Below are positions 1-9,245 of a stretch of 64,000 nt of DNA, piece by piece (within the stretch, counting starts at the first letter, position 1; each line of letters opens with the position of its first letter). The notes under the pieces are model-generated. The model worked only from the letters and a program-made list of their open reading frames with translations, was not told the origin of the DNA and did not search any database. This DNA comes from Rhodanobacter glycinis. Lineage in GTDB: Bacteria; Pseudomonadota; Gammaproteobacteria; Xanthomonadales; Rhodanobacteraceae. Where the stretch lies: NCBI RefSeq assembly GCF_006438785.1, contig NZ_RCZB01000001.1, positions 817,912-881,911 of the forward strand, written 5' to 3'. The position numbers and the translations under genes are program-made.

Positions 1-171
1 GGCTGGTGGTCCTCCAGGAACTGCCCGGCGTGCTCGCCATGTCGATACTGCTGATGAACCGGTCAACGATGCGCGCGGCACCGCTGACGATATCCAGCGT
101 TGGAGGGAGGCGTTCCTCCAGCACTTTCTTCGCGTCCAGTTCGGACGGGTCCTTTTCGGTCATCCAGTCGT
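1..171 (-). pseudogene. Decayed 3' fragment of an SDR gene paralogous to 915-2528
   Basis: Read on the minus strand, this stretch translates to a peptide containing DAKKVLEER and LDIVSGAARIVD. It aligns almost residue for residue with the C-terminal 60 residues of the intact SDR protein at 915-2528 (AAKKVLEER, LDIVDGAARIVD). After the SSID segment a one-base deletion shifts the frame and the last residues become unrelated, so the copy cannot encode the family C-terminus. Similarity stops near base 171, and nothing gene-like is seen from 172 to 426. The left part of the copy may continue outside the window. I infer a partial duplication followed by decay. Confidence 0.8.
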
Positions 172-426
172 GAAGCTGAAGACACCGCTGCCGCGACGGC
201 CGAATGATCGCGTCGCGCCATGACCTTTGACCCTTCGGCAAACACCCCTGGCCAGCTTAGGCTGACCGCGGCTCGCCTGGCCGTACACGGCGACGTCATG
301 AGGCAGGCTGTCGAACGATAGGCGGAACAGAAGTGTCGTAAATAAAATCATCTGGCAGGCGAATCGATCATCGATCGTTTGGAACATTTAATGTCGGAGT
401 TGTCACCGATGAAATCAGGGGGTTCC

Positions 427-822
427 ATGGAAAGCAGCAGGTATATCGGGATAAACCATCTCAGGCGTCGCGCGGGTTTCCCTGCGTGGAGCCTGCTCAT
501 TGCCGTCACCATTGGCGTCTATGGCGCAGCGGGGTCCGTTGCGGTTCACGCGCAGGCCACCGTCGGCAGGGTCTTTGGTTGGGCCCCGGCGGGCGAAACC
601 ATCACGGCGCACAGCACATCCGGTGCCCGTCGTCATGCCAAGGCAAATGACAAGGGCCGCTACACCATCGGCGCGTTGCCGATGGGGGTTTACGCGGTAA
701 CGCTGGAGAAGGACGGGAAAGCCGTCGACACGCGCTCGAACATCAAGCTCACCGTGGGCGGTGGCGCCGAGGTTGATTTTGCCTGTCCTCACGACCAATG
801 CGCAGCACCGGCAAACGACTAG
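427..822 (+). CDS. Small exported carboxypeptidase-regulatory-like domain protein
   Basis: 131 residues from the ATG at 427, chosen because an AGGGGG ribosome site lies about 5 bases upstream; in-frame starts at 379 (TTG), 391 and 409 lack one. A basic N-terminus and a hydrophobic stretch (about residues 20-42) ending near HAQA form a signal peptide. The rest (RVFGWAPAGETITA, GRYTIGALPMGVYAVTLEKDG) resembles the beta-sandwich regulatory domain that begins Oar-type TonB-dependent receptors of Xanthomonadales. Here the protein ends where the plug domain would start. It is either a stand-alone periplasmic domain or the remnant of a receptor; the ordinary stop and absence of downstream receptor sequence favour stand-alone. 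Confidence 0.7.
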   Translation: MESSRYIGINHLRRRAGFPAWSLLIAVTIGVYGAAGSVAVHAQATVGRVFGWAPAGETITAHSTSGARRHAKANDKGRYTIGALPMGVYAVTLEKDGKAVDTRSNIKLTVGGGAEVDFACPHDQCAAPAND

Positions 823-847
823 CCACGCAGTAGCGCTTGTCGCGCCG

Positions 848-907
848 CGACGTGTCCAGCGTTGAAAGGCGCCGGACACGTCGCTATCCGCTCGGTCCGC
901 GAGCGGA
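848..907. terminator. Two hairpins between convergent genes
   Basis: A 10-bp inverted repeat CGACGTGTCC (848-857) / GGACACGTCG (874-883) is followed by a smaller one, CCGCTCG (888-894) / CGAGCGG (900-906). They sit between the stop of the small exported protein and the stop of the minus-strand SDR gene. There is no T tract, so a bidirectional terminator or mRNA 3'-end hairpin is inferred from position only. Confidence 0.4.
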
Positions 908-914
908 CATGACC

Positions 915-2528
915 TCACCAGTCCGTCGGCTTGTAGTTCTTCAGGAACTGCCCCCACACGTGCTCGCCGGTGTTGATGCCGCTGATGATCGGGTCGACGA
1001 TGCGCGCGGCGCCGTCGACGATGTCCAGCGGCGGGTGGAAGCGTTCCTCCAGCACCTTCTTCGCGGCCAGCTCGGCGGGATCCTCGTCGGTCACCCAGCC
1101 GGTGTCGACGCTGTTCATGTGGATGCCGTCGTTGTGGTAATCGGTGGCTGAGGTGCGCGTCATCATGTTCAGCGCGGCCTTGGCCATGTTGGTATGCGGG
1201 TGGCGGGTGGTCTTGAAGCTGCGGTAGAACTGGCCTTCCATCGCCGACACGTTGACGATGTGCTTGTCGCGTTCGGGCGTGCGCAGCATCAGCGGCTTCA
1301 GCCGCGCGTTGATGATGAACGGCGCGATCGCATTCACCAATTGCACCTCCAGCAATTCCACCGACGGCACCTCGGCCATCAGCAGCCGCCATGAATTGCG
1401 CTCGCGCAGGTCGATCTGCTGCAAGTCCTGATCGAGCCGGCCCTCGGGGAACAGGTGGCTTTGCGCCAGCAGCTCCTCCGGCAACAGCGGCAATTGCGAC
1501 AGTTCGGCAGCGCGGGTCAGGCCGGGAATGCTCGATTCGCGACCGGCGAGCGTGCTCGACGATGCGCCGGCTTCGGGCAGGATGTTCGAGCCGCGCAGGC
1601 CTTCGTAGTGGCCGACCAGCTTGCGCACATGTTCGGGCATGTCATGCAGCGCAGCCGTCTCGCCGTCCATCATGTGCGCGTAGAAATCCGGCGGACGGCG
1701 CACGGTCTGACAGGCATTGTTGATGATGAAGTCCAGCCGCGGCCGTGTGGCGACCAGTTCCTGGCAGAACGCTTCCACGCTGGGCGTGTGGCGCAGGTCG
1801 AGGCCGTAGACCTGCAGGCGGTGGCCCCACTCGGCGAAGTCAGGCTCCTCGGCGTAGCGCGCGGCCGAATCGCGCGGGAAGCGCGTGGTGACGATCAACT
1901 CGGCGCCGGCGCGCAACAGCTTCAGGCCGGCCTGGTAGCCGATCTTCACGCGGCCGCCCGTCAGCAGCGCCACGCGACCGCGCAGGTCGACCAGCTCGGT
2001 GCGCTTGGCGTAATTGAACGCAGCACAGGCAGGACACAGCTGGTCATAGAAGAAGTGGATCATCGAGTACTTCTGCTTGCACACGTAGCAATGCTTCGGC
2101 TCGATCGATTCGCGCGGTTGCGTGGCGTCAACCGCGGGGTCGACGTCGTGTGCGTCGAAGCCCAGCGGTACAAACACGTTCGGCGTGGTGAACACCGGCT
2201 TGCGGCGCAGTGCGCGGATGCCGGTCTGGTTGAGCACGTTGTCCTCGGCCTGGATCTTCGACGCATGCCGTGCTTTCTCGGCCGCCTTCAGCTGGATCCG
2301 GCGGGCGACCGGATCGGGGTGATAGGCCTTTGCCACCGCCTGGTGCAGCCGCTGGCGGTCATCCGCCGGCAGCCGGTCCAGCAGTTGCCGATCGGCCGCC
2401 ACCGATTCCAGCAGTTCCGCGGCGGCGCGCAGACGCTCGAGCAGGGCCGTATCCGTGTCATCCGGCGGAGGTGTGGTGGCCGTCGTGATCGTCAAGAGTG
2501 TCATCCGTCGTCGAGTGGGGTGGCGCAC
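915..2528 (-). CDS. Atypical SDR-family oxidoreductase with N-terminal zinc knuckle
   Basis: 537 residues from a GTG at 2528 preceded by GAAGG with 6-base spacing; an ATG at 2504 is the alternative. The N-terminal ~175 residues are not part of a classical SDR and contain two CxxC pairs (C147/C150 and C165/C168), a likely zinc site. A Rossmann domain follows with TGGRVKIGYQ (190-199), an NNAC motif (270-273, normally NNAG) and the conserved serine S428. The expected YxxxK reads T446-NMA-K450, so the catalytic tyrosine is replaced. Length is about twice that of a classical SDR. It should bind NAD(P), but the redox chemistry is uncertain. A decayed partial copy lies at 1-171. Confidence 0.8.
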   Translation of the reverse strand: MRHPTRRRMTLLTITTATTPPPDDTDTALLERLRAAAELLESVAADRQLLDRLPADDRQRLHQAVAKAYHPDPVARRIQLKAAEKARHASKIQAEDNVLNQTGIRALRRKPVFTTPNVFVPLGFDAHDVDPAVDATQPRESIEPKHCYVCKQKYSMIHFFYDQLCPACAAFNYAKRTELVDLRGRVALLTGGRVKIGYQAGLKLLRAGAELIVTTRFPRDSAARYAEEPDFAEWGHRLQVYGLDLRHTPSVEAFCQELVATRPRLDFIINNACQTVRRPPDFYAHMMDGETAALHDMPEHVRKLVGHYEGLRGSNILPEAGASSSTLAGRESSIPGLTRAAELSQLPLLPEELLAQSHLFPEGRLDQDLQQIDLRERNSWRLLMAEVPSVELLEVQLVNAIAPFIINARLKPLMLRTPERDKHIVNVSAMEGQFYRSFKTTRHPHTNMAKAALNMMTRTSATDYHNDGIHMNSVDTGWVTDEDPAELAAKKVLEERFHPPLDIVDGAARIVDPIISGINTGEHVWGQFLKNYKPTDW

Positions 2529-2825
2529 AGGGCGCCTTCGTTACAGGCAGCGGGGCGGCATCGCCGGCCGCCAACCGCGTATTTTGCCTGTTCCGGCCGG
2601 ATTTCGGGGGAAACGGGTCATGCGGCCCGGAGCCGCTGCAGCCATATAGTCGCACCCGCCGCAACCGCGGGGTGCCGATACTGCAGGCCACCGCACACTT
2701 CGATGGCATGGCTCATGCAAAAGTGGCGGCGTGGCTGTCCAGGCGGGACGGCATGAATATCCCCGGGGGACATGGCGCCAGCGGAGTTGCGCGCCATGAC
2801 CACCCACAGCGGCGAAGGTTGTTTC

Positions 2826-3935
2826 GTGAGTGTGCAAGTAGCAGTTGCTGTGAATGAGCAAGCGGCCGTACCGGCCCCGTCTGTCGTTGTTTCAACCCCG
2901 GCCATCGACCTCATGCTTGGGGATCTGCCCACCGCGCATCGTGCTCCACCGATCGGGCGCCGGATTGCCGGGCAGGGCTGCCATGGCGCGAGAAAGTTTT
3001 CCGGCACGGCAGGCTCCACCGCAGTTCCGCGCGCGCCCCGCATCCGCTTTGTCTACTTCCCGACGACCGACGGCAACGATCGCTGGACGGCCTGTCATCA
3101 GCATCTGGTCACAGCCGAAGTGCTGCTTGATCGCGTGCTGGCCGCCCATGCGGCCGGGCTTCGCCCGATGGTTCCGGCACTCGACCATGCCGCCGAGGCG
3201 CGTGCGATGGTGCGGCCGCCGCACGGGCTGTTCCATGCCGCCACGCTGGAGTACCGCCGCTGGTACCACGCGGACGGCACCGCGCGTGCGCAACCGCTGA
3301 CCCAGGAAGCTCTCGCTGCACAGTTGACTGCCACCGAAGGCCTGTCGATGGAGGAGGCGCGGCATCGCGCCGCCCGTCGCTCGCATGCGCTGCCGGCTGC
3401 CGATCAGGCGTGGCTGATCGATCGACGCCACACCCCGCTGCAGCAGCGTCCGCTCAATCAGGCCGAGTTCCACATCCTGGTCAACGCCATCGATGGGGTC
3501 TGGCACGCTTGCGCCGGTGCATCGCATGGCGAGCACGCGAATCGCCAGATCGCATTGCGCGTCGCGGCGATGCTGGGCAGCCTGCTGGACGAATACGTTG
3601 CCTCGCCTTTCACGGTCGACGCCCTGGCGCAGGCCTTCACCGAATGCCATCTCGGTCATTTGCGCCAGACCATCGAGAATTCGCGCCAGGCGGAGTCCGC
3701 CTCGGGCGTCCTGCTGACCGGTCCCAAGGCATGGTTCGCCGCCAAGGCCGCGCGCATGCGGGCCGAACACCAGATCGGGCTGGCCATGTCGCCGAAGGTA
3801 TTCCCCGAACTGAACCTGACTGTGCGCCCTGTGATCGCCGTCGTGGGCGGCCGGCTGCGCACATTCGTGCACGGCTGGCGGCGTGGCGACTCAAGTGTCG
3901 CAGCGGCTGCACCGGTGTTCACCGCGTTCGGCTGA
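2826..3935 (+). CDS. Hypothetical protein, no recognised family
   Basis: 369 residues from the GTG at 2826, which has GAAGG 6 bases upstream; ATG codons at 2772 and 2796 are in frame but have poorly spaced ribosome sites. No family is recognised. The first ~75 residues are Ala/Pro/Val-rich without a clear signal peptide. The remainder looks like a folded, largely helical soluble protein (segments RIRFVYFPTTDG, HGLFHAATLEYRRWYHADG, AEFHILVNAIDGVWHAC) with many histidines. It stands alone between the divergent SDR gene and the sigma factor. A long antisense frame at 2892-3872 is judged a shadow. Confidence 0.6.
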   Translation: MSVQVAVAVNEQAAVPAPSVVVSTPAIDLMLGDLPTAHRAPPIGRRIAGQGCHGARKFSGTAGSTAVPRAPRIRFVYFPTTDGNDRWTACHQHLVTAEVLLDRVLAAHAAGLRPMVPALDHAAEARAMVRPPHGLFHAATLEYRRWYHADGTARAQPLTQEALAAQLTATEGLSMEEARHRAARRSHALPAADQAWLIDRRHTPLQQRPLNQAEFHILVNAIDGVWHACAGASHGEHANRQIALRVAAMLGSLLDEYVASPFTVDALAQAFTECHLGHLRQTIENSRQAESASGVLLTGPKAWFAAKAARMRAEHQIGLAMSPKVFPELNLTVRPVIAVVGGRLRTFVHGWRRGDSSVAAAAPVFTAFG

Positions 3936-4089
3936 ACGCCGGTCACGGGAATCAGCGGGCGCTGCGATAGCTTCCGCTCCGAAGTCGGCGAACGTTGTCG
4001 CCGCAGCTTTCCTCGACAGCACTCCGACATGTCGACAGCGGCGTACCATGCAGCGGTGGATGCATGCATCTGCATGGAGGGGTTCCGCT

Positions 4090-4620
4090 ATGCCCGATAC
4101 CCGGCAGGTGCCCACCGTCGAGTCGACGGATGTGCTGTTTATCGCGGTCTATGCGCGTCTCAAGGCGATGGCTGCGCGGCAACTGGCCTGTCGCCGCAAC
4201 GCCACCCTGGACACCACCGAGCTGGTGCACGAGTTGTACCTGCGCATGGGTCAGCGGCAGTCGCTGCAGTTCGAGCATCCGGCCCAGTTTTTCAGCTACG
4301 CCGCGCGCGCCATGCGCCACCTGCTGATCAATCGCGCGCGCGATCGCCTACGCCTTTGCGCTGGCGGGCAGTGGATGCGGGTGACGCTGGACGATCGCGA
4401 CCTGAAACTCGCGCTCGACACCGCCGAGCAGGCACTGGCCCTGGATGCCGCGCTGGATACGCTCGAGCAGACCGATGCGCGTGCCGCGCAAGTGGTGGAG
4501 TTGCGTTTCTTCGCCGGGCTCAGCCTGGAGCAGGTCGGTGAAACCCTCGGACTGGCCCGGCGCACCATCGACCGGGACTGGCGTTTTGCCCGCGCGTACA
4601 TCAAGGCACGCATGGAATAG
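4090..4620 (+). CDS. ECF-type RNA polymerase sigma factor
   Basis: 176 residues; the ATG at 4090 follows a strong GGAGGGG site. Region 2-like sequence (LDTTELVHELYLRM, FFSYAARAMRHLLINRARDR) and a C-terminal region 4 helix-turn-helix (ELRFFAGLSLEQVGETLGL, RRTIDRDW) identify the ECF-like sigma family that is commonly paired with Ser/Thr kinases. It would direct RNA polymerase to a small regulon. The kinase gene begins 84 bases downstream in the same direction, so the two probably form one signalling unit in which phosphorylation controls sigma activity. No separate anti-sigma gene is seen. Confidence 0.85.
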   Translation: MPDTRQVPTVESTDVLFIAVYARLKAMAARQLACRRNATLDTTELVHELYLRMGQRQSLQFEHPAQFFSYAARAMRHLLINRARDRLRLCAGGQWMRVTLDDRDLKLALDTAEQALALDAALDTLEQTDARAAQVVELRFFAGLSLEQVGETLGLARRTIDRDWRFARAYIKARME

Positions 4621-4704
4621 AACGGGGTGCCTTGCCGGGGCAAGGTCGCAGTTGGCGCGCAGTTGGGGTTTATCGAAGGCAGGGCATCGCGGGGAGAGTC
4701 TGTC

Positions 4705-7485
4705 GTGGAATCCACACCGTCACTGCGCGACCTGTTCGAGGAAGCACTCACGCTGCCCGCTGCGGCGCACGCGCGCCTGCTGGCCGAGCGCTGCCCGGAT
4801 CCTGTGCGGCGGGCCGAGATCGAACGCATGCTGGCTGCCGATGCTGTCGAAGGCGAGTTGCTGTCGACCGGCGATGCCGTCAACGCCGCGCGCGTCATCG
4901 GCGATACCAGCGTCGTCGAAGCGATGCCTGCCGGCAGCTACATCGGTCCGTTCGAACTGGTCGAGGTGCTCGGCGAGGGCGGTTCGTCGACGGTGTTCCG
5001 CGCGTTTCGCGATGCCGACAGCGTGCGCCAGGAAGTCGCCATCAAGCTGCTGGCGCGTGGCCTGTATACCGCCGATGCCCAGCGCCAGTTCCGCCGCGAA
5101 CGCGAGGCGCTGGCGCGGCTGCGCCATCCGGGCATCGCGCGCCTGATCGAGGGCGGGATCACCGATAGCGGCCACGCCTATATAGCGCTGGAGCTGGTCG
5201 ATGGCTTGCCCATCACGCGCTACGCGAGCGAGCACGGCCTGGATCTGCGCCAGCGGCTGGTACTGTTCCTGATGGTCTGCCGTGCGGTCGAGACGGCGCA
5301 CCGCGCACTGATCGTGCATCGCGATCTGAAGCCGTCCAACGTGCTGGTCACCGCCGGCGGCCACGTCAAGCTGCTCGACTTCGGCATCGCCAAACTGCTC
5401 GACGAGGACGCGACCGATGCCATCCGCACCCAGCATCGCGCACTCACGCCGGCCTATGCCGCGCCGGAGCAGTTCGCGCAGCAGCCGATCACCACCGCCA
5501 CCGATGTGTATGCGCTGGGCATCCTGCTGGACGAGCTGATCACCGGGTGCCGACGCGCCGCCGGCGATACCGGCACGCCATCGTCGCGCATCACGCCGCC
5601 GTCCATCGTCACTGCTTATGGTCCGGGGCAGGCGCTGGCATCGGTGGCCTCGATACGGCGCAAGCTGCGCGGCGACCTCGACAACATCGTGCTGAAGGCC
5701 ACCGCCACCGAACCGGAGCGTCGCTACGCCTCGGCCGGTGCGCTGGCCGAAGACATCGAGCGCCATCTGGACCGCCAGCCGGTGCTGGCGCATCCGCCGT
5801 CGCGCTGGTATCGCGCCGGCAAGTTCGTGGCGCGGCATCGCGGTGGCGTCGTCGTCACGGGCGTGTTTCTGCTCGCGGTGCTCGCCGCGCTGGGTATCGC
5901 GCTGTGGCAGACGGGCGTGGCACGCGAGCAGGCTGCACGCGCGAACACGGTGCGTGATTTCCTGGTGTCGGTGTTCCAGTCGGCCGGGGCCGACCTGCCG
6001 AAGGACCAGCGACCCACGCCGGAGGATCTGGTCAAACAGGCGGCTTCGCGCCTGATGACAAGAAACAATGTGCCCGAGGCCGTGCGCGTGGATCTGTTGC
6101 TGACTCTGGCCAAGGTCGCGCGCAGCGTCGGCTCGACCGACCAGGCGCTGGCGCTGCTCGACCGCGGCGAGCCGATCATCGACCAGCTGTATGGTCCGCG
6201 CGATACACCATGGTGGGATGCCCGCGTCCTGCGCGCCCGCGTGCTTGAGGACGGGGCGCACGACATCGACGTCATCCGCCTGCTGCAGCCCCTGCGCGCC
6301 GAGCTGCTCACCCGCCGAGACACGATCGGCATCGAGGGCCTGCGCGCGTTGGGCAATGCGCTGCTGCACAACGGCCGTATCGATGAGGGCCTGGCGCTGC
6401 TGGATCAGGCCCGCGAGACCGCCGCGCATGCGCAACTGCCCGATGCCCAGCTGTCGGCCTCGATCGACGAGGCGACCGCGCTGCTCGATGCCGAGCACTT
6501 CCGGGCCGGGCTGGCACGGGCCGATGCGGCGCTCGCCCTGTGGCAATCCAGCGGCGCACGGGCCAATCCGCGCATTCTTGATCTGTACGAGAGCATCGCG
6601 CTGGGTGCCGAGGCCGGCGGCGACATGGTGCGTGCGGAGAACGCCTATCGCCAGGCGATCACGCTCGGCGATCGCTTCTTCGACAAACCCAATCCCGGAC
6701 AGGCGTGGAACGTGGGCATGTACGGCTCGTTCCTGATTGCCCAGGGCCGTTTTGCCGAGGCCGAACCCTACGCCACGCGCGGGCTTGAGCTACGCCGCCG
6801 TGTGTTTGGTGGCGATGATCCGCGCACGCTCTACGCAGTGGCCGGCATGGGCAAGTTGCGTTATGGCCAGGGGCGCTACCAGGACGCGGCCGACTGGTAC
6901 ACCCAGGGTATCGACACCTGCCGGCGCGTCGCGCTGCACAAGCTGGTATGTCCGCGTTTGCTGGGCCTGCGCGGGCTTGCCTACGGCGCGGCGGGGCAGT
7001 TCGTCAAAGCCGAGGCGGACATCCACGCCGCGCTCGACGCGCAGCGTGCCTTTGGCGGCGACAACAACCCGAACTACGCGTATGTGCTCGAACAGCAAGC
7101 CAATCTGCAGCTGCGTCAGCAACGCTACGCCGAGGCAATCGCCACCACCGACCGCGTGCTGGCGATCTATCGCGCGGCCAAGGGCGGCATGATCCAGCGC
7201 GAACTGGGCACCCGCCTGGTGCGGGCGCAGGCGTTGTTCGCCCTCGGGCGCAACGCCGAGGCATTGACCGAGCTGCTCGATATCGCGCCGAAGTACGCGG
7301 CGATGTTTCCCACCGGAAACTCGCGTTTCGACATCACGGCCCTGGAGGCGCGCGCGCTGGCGCGTGCCCATCGCACCGGCGAGGCTGCGGTTGCCGCGCG
7401 TGACGCGCTCGCCATCAAGGCAACGCCGGCGACGCGGGATGCACAGCTCGTCGAGGAACTCACGCAGCTGGCGTCGGGAAAGTAG
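4705..7485 (+). CDS. Membrane Ser/Thr protein kinase with TPR sensor region
   Basis: 926 residues from the GTG at 4705, which has GGGGAGAG 6 bases upstream; the in-frame GTG at 4627 would add 26 unlikely residues. The kinase domain is complete: glycine loop GEGGSST (90-96), VAIK lysine K114, HRDLKPSN (205-212), DFG (225-227) and APE (253-255). One transmembrane helix (about 381-401) separates it from a large C-terminal half made of TPR-like helical repeats, which would lie in the periplasm. It presumably senses an external signal through the TPRs and phosphorylates the adjacent ECF sigma factor or a partner; the substrate is inference from context. Confidence 0.9.
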   Translation: MESTPSLRDLFEEALTLPAAAHARLLAERCPDPVRRAEIERMLAADAVEGELLSTGDAVNAARVIGDTSVVEAMPAGSYIGPFELVEVLGEGGSSTVFRAFRDADSVRQEVAIKLLARGLYTADAQRQFRREREALARLRHPGIARLIEGGITDSGHAYIALELVDGLPITRYASEHGLDLRQRLVLFLMVCRAVETAHRALIVHRDLKPSNVLVTAGGHVKLLDFGIAKLLDEDATDAIRTQHRALTPAYAAPEQFAQQPITTATDVYALGILLDELITGCRRAAGDTGTPSSRITPPSIVTAYGPGQALASVASIRRKLRGDLDNIVLKATATEPERRYASAGALAEDIERHLDRQPVLAHPPSRWYRAGKFVARHRGGVVVTGVFLLAVLAALGIALWQTGVAREQAARANTVRDFLVSVFQSAGADLPKDQRPTPEDLVKQAASRLMTRNNVPEAVRVDLLLTLAKVARSVGSTDQALALLDRGEPIIDQLYGPRDTPWWDARVLRARVLEDGAHDIDVIRLLQPLRAELLTRRDTIGIEGLRALGNALLHNGRIDEGLALLDQARETAAHAQLPDAQLSASIDEATALLDAEHFRAGLARADAALALWQSSGARANPRILDLYESIALGAEAGGDMVRAENAYRQAITLGDRFFDKPNPGQAWNVGMYGSFLIAQGRFAEAEPYATRGLELRRRVFGGDDPRTLYAVAGMGKLRYGQGRYQDAADWYTQGIDTCRRVALHKLVCPRLLGLRGLAYGAAGQFVKAEADIHAALDAQRAFGGDNNPNYAYVLEQQANLQLRQQRYAEAIATTDRVLAIYRAAKGGMIQRELGTRLVRAQALFALGRNAEALTELLDIAPKYAAMFPTGNSRFDITALEARALARAHRTGEAAVAARDALAIKATPATRDAQLVEELTQLASGK

Positions 7486-7498
7486 CCAGTGCCCCGAG

Positions 7499-7515
7499 GC
7501 CCCGCCAGGCGGGGC
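7499..7515 (+). terminator. GC-rich hairpin after the kinase gene
   Basis: A perfect 7-bp stem GCCCCGC/GCGGGGC with a CAG loop lies 14 bases after the kinase stop. There is no T run, so termination is only probable. Confidence 0.4.
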
Positions 7516-7683
7516 GCCACCTGAGCATGACCTGCCGGATCCGCCTTGTTTCATGGCCGGAGCCGTGCGCGCGGGCGCATGTCGCAGTTTGCCGCCAAGC
7601 GGTGTTTCTCGTCATGCCACGTCCGCAAAGGTCGGAGGCAGGGGCAGGGGCCGCGCAACGACAAACCGAGGGGAGACATCGTC

Positions 7684-9126
7684 ATGGAGCTTTACCGCAT
7701 TAACCGATCCGCCGTACGCCAGCGACTGACTGCTGCTGCCGTGCTCCTTCTGTTGGCGGGTGCCAGCGTCACGCCGGTCCAGGCGGCGAATAACCAGTCG
7801 CCGCACGCCAGCCCGCTGATCACCACCGATCCCTCCGGCACGCTGCAGACCCATGCACCCGGCGACAGCATCGACAACAGCAACCCGTTCTTCCAGAGTT
7901 TCGGCACCAACGGCCGCTCGTGCGACTCCTGCCATCGCCAGGCGCAGGGCTGGTCGATCACGCCGGATGAGTTGCGCCAGCGCTTTACCAGGACCAACGG
8001 CAACGATCCGATCTTCGCCCTGGTCGATGGTGCGAACTCGCCGCTGGCGGATGTCTCCAGCGTCTACGCGCGGCGCAATGCGTATTCCATGCTGCTCAGC
8101 CGCGGTCTGATACGCGTCGGCATGCCGTTGCCGGCGAATGCCGAATTCCGCCTAACCCGCGTCGACGACCCCTACGGCTACGCCAGCGCACGCGAGCTGT
8201 CGCTGTTCCGCCGTCCGCTGCCTTCCACCAACCTGATCTGGCTCACCGCGGTGATGTGGGACGGTCGCGAGACCGCCGCGCCGTTCAAGCCGCCGATGGA
8301 TGCCGGCATCAATCACGAAGACCTGCTCGAAAGCCTCGCCACGCAGGCGCGCGATGCGATCGTCGGCCATGAACAGGCCGGCGCCGCACCCAGCGCCGCC
8401 GTCATCGACCAGATCGTCGATTTCGAATCGCATTTGTTCACCGCCCAGCTCGCCGACCAGGATGCCGGCCGGCTCAACAACGACAATGGCATGGGTGGCG
8501 CCAACATCGTCGCCCAGCAACGCTTCTGGATTGGCATCAACGACACCCTCGGCAACGATCCCACCGGCGAGTTGTTCGATGAAAAATCCATGCGCCTGTT
8601 CGATGACTGGAATGATCCCAATGCGCAGTTCAGCCACGACGCCCGCGGCCGCGCGCGTGCCGCCATCGCCCGCGGCGAGCAGTTGTTCAACACCCTGCCG
8701 ATCGCCATCAGCGGCGTGGGCGGCCTCAACGACGCGACCGGCCTGCCGGTCATCCATGGAACCTGCACCACCTGTCACAACTCGCCCAACATCGGCAACC
8801 ACTCGGTAGCCTTGCCGATCAACATCGGCGTCGCCGACGCCAGCCGGCGTACCTTGGACATGCCGCTGTATACGCTGACCAACTACAGCACCGGCCAGAC
8901 CGTGCAGACCACCGATCCCGGCCTGGCGTTGCGGACCGGCAAGTGGGCCGACATCGGCAAGTTCAAGGGGCCGATCCTGCGCGGCGTGGTGGCGCGCGCG
9001 CCGTACTTCCACAACGGCTCGGCGGCGACGCTGGGCGACGTGGTCGATTTCTACAACACCCGCTTCAACATCAACATCACCGCGCAGCAGAAACGCGATC
9101 TGGTGGCTTTCCTGTCGGCGCTGTGA
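7684..9126 (+). CDS. Diheme cytochrome c, MauG/CcpA-peroxidase-like
   Basis: 480 residues; the ATG at 7684 has GAGGGGAGA upstream, and the longer frame from 7546 has no good start. A signal peptide (hydrophobic LTAAAVLLLLAGASVTPVQA) is followed by two c-type heme sites, CDSCH (C80-H84) and CTTCH (C361-H365). Two distant heme sites and the segments RGVVARAPYFHNGSAATL and DVVDFYNTRFN match the diheme peroxidase/MauG superfamily. It would be exported to the periplasm and matured by the cytochrome c system. The spacing between hemes is larger than in classical CcpA, so the substrate is open. It stands alone and ends in a strong terminator. Confidence 0.85.
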   Translation: MELYRINRSAVRQRLTAAAVLLLLAGASVTPVQAANNQSPHASPLITTDPSGTLQTHAPGDSIDNSNPFFQSFGTNGRSCDSCHRQAQGWSITPDELRQRFTRTNGNDPIFALVDGANSPLADVSSVYARRNAYSMLLSRGLIRVGMPLPANAEFRLTRVDDPYGYASARELSLFRRPLPSTNLIWLTAVMWDGRETAAPFKPPMDAGINHEDLLESLATQARDAIVGHEQAGAAPSAAVIDQIVDFESHLFTAQLADQDAGRLNNDNGMGGANIVAQQRFWIGINDTLGNDPTGELFDEKSMRLFDDWNDPNAQFSHDARGRARAAIARGEQLFNTLPIAISGVGGLNDATGLPVIHGTCTTCHNSPNIGNHSVALPINIGVADASRRTLDMPLYTLTNYSTGQTVQTTDPGLALRTGKWADIGKFKGPILRGVVARAPYFHNGSAATLGDVVDFYNTRFNINITAQQKRDLVAFLSAL

Positions 9127-9143
9127 GGGAAGTCGCAACGCGA

Positions 9144-9173
9144 GAGGCCCCGCATCGCGGGGCCTCCCTTTTT
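9144..9173 (+). terminator. Rho-independent terminator
   Basis: A perfect 10-bp stem GAGGCCCCGC (9144-9153) / GCGGGGCCTC (9157-9166) with a 3-base loop is followed by CCTTTTT, 18 bases after the cytochrome stop. Confidence 0.9.
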
Positions 9174-9245
9174 GCCGTTTAACCCGGACCCGTGCGAGCA
9201 CCGTGTCAACCCATCAGCGCCTGCCATCTCGGACAGGAGTTGCTC

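Noticed and set aside
4720..6546. 608-codon minus-strand frame opposite the kinase
   Set aside because: The plus strand encodes a complete Ser/Thr kinase; the antisense product has no recognisable features.
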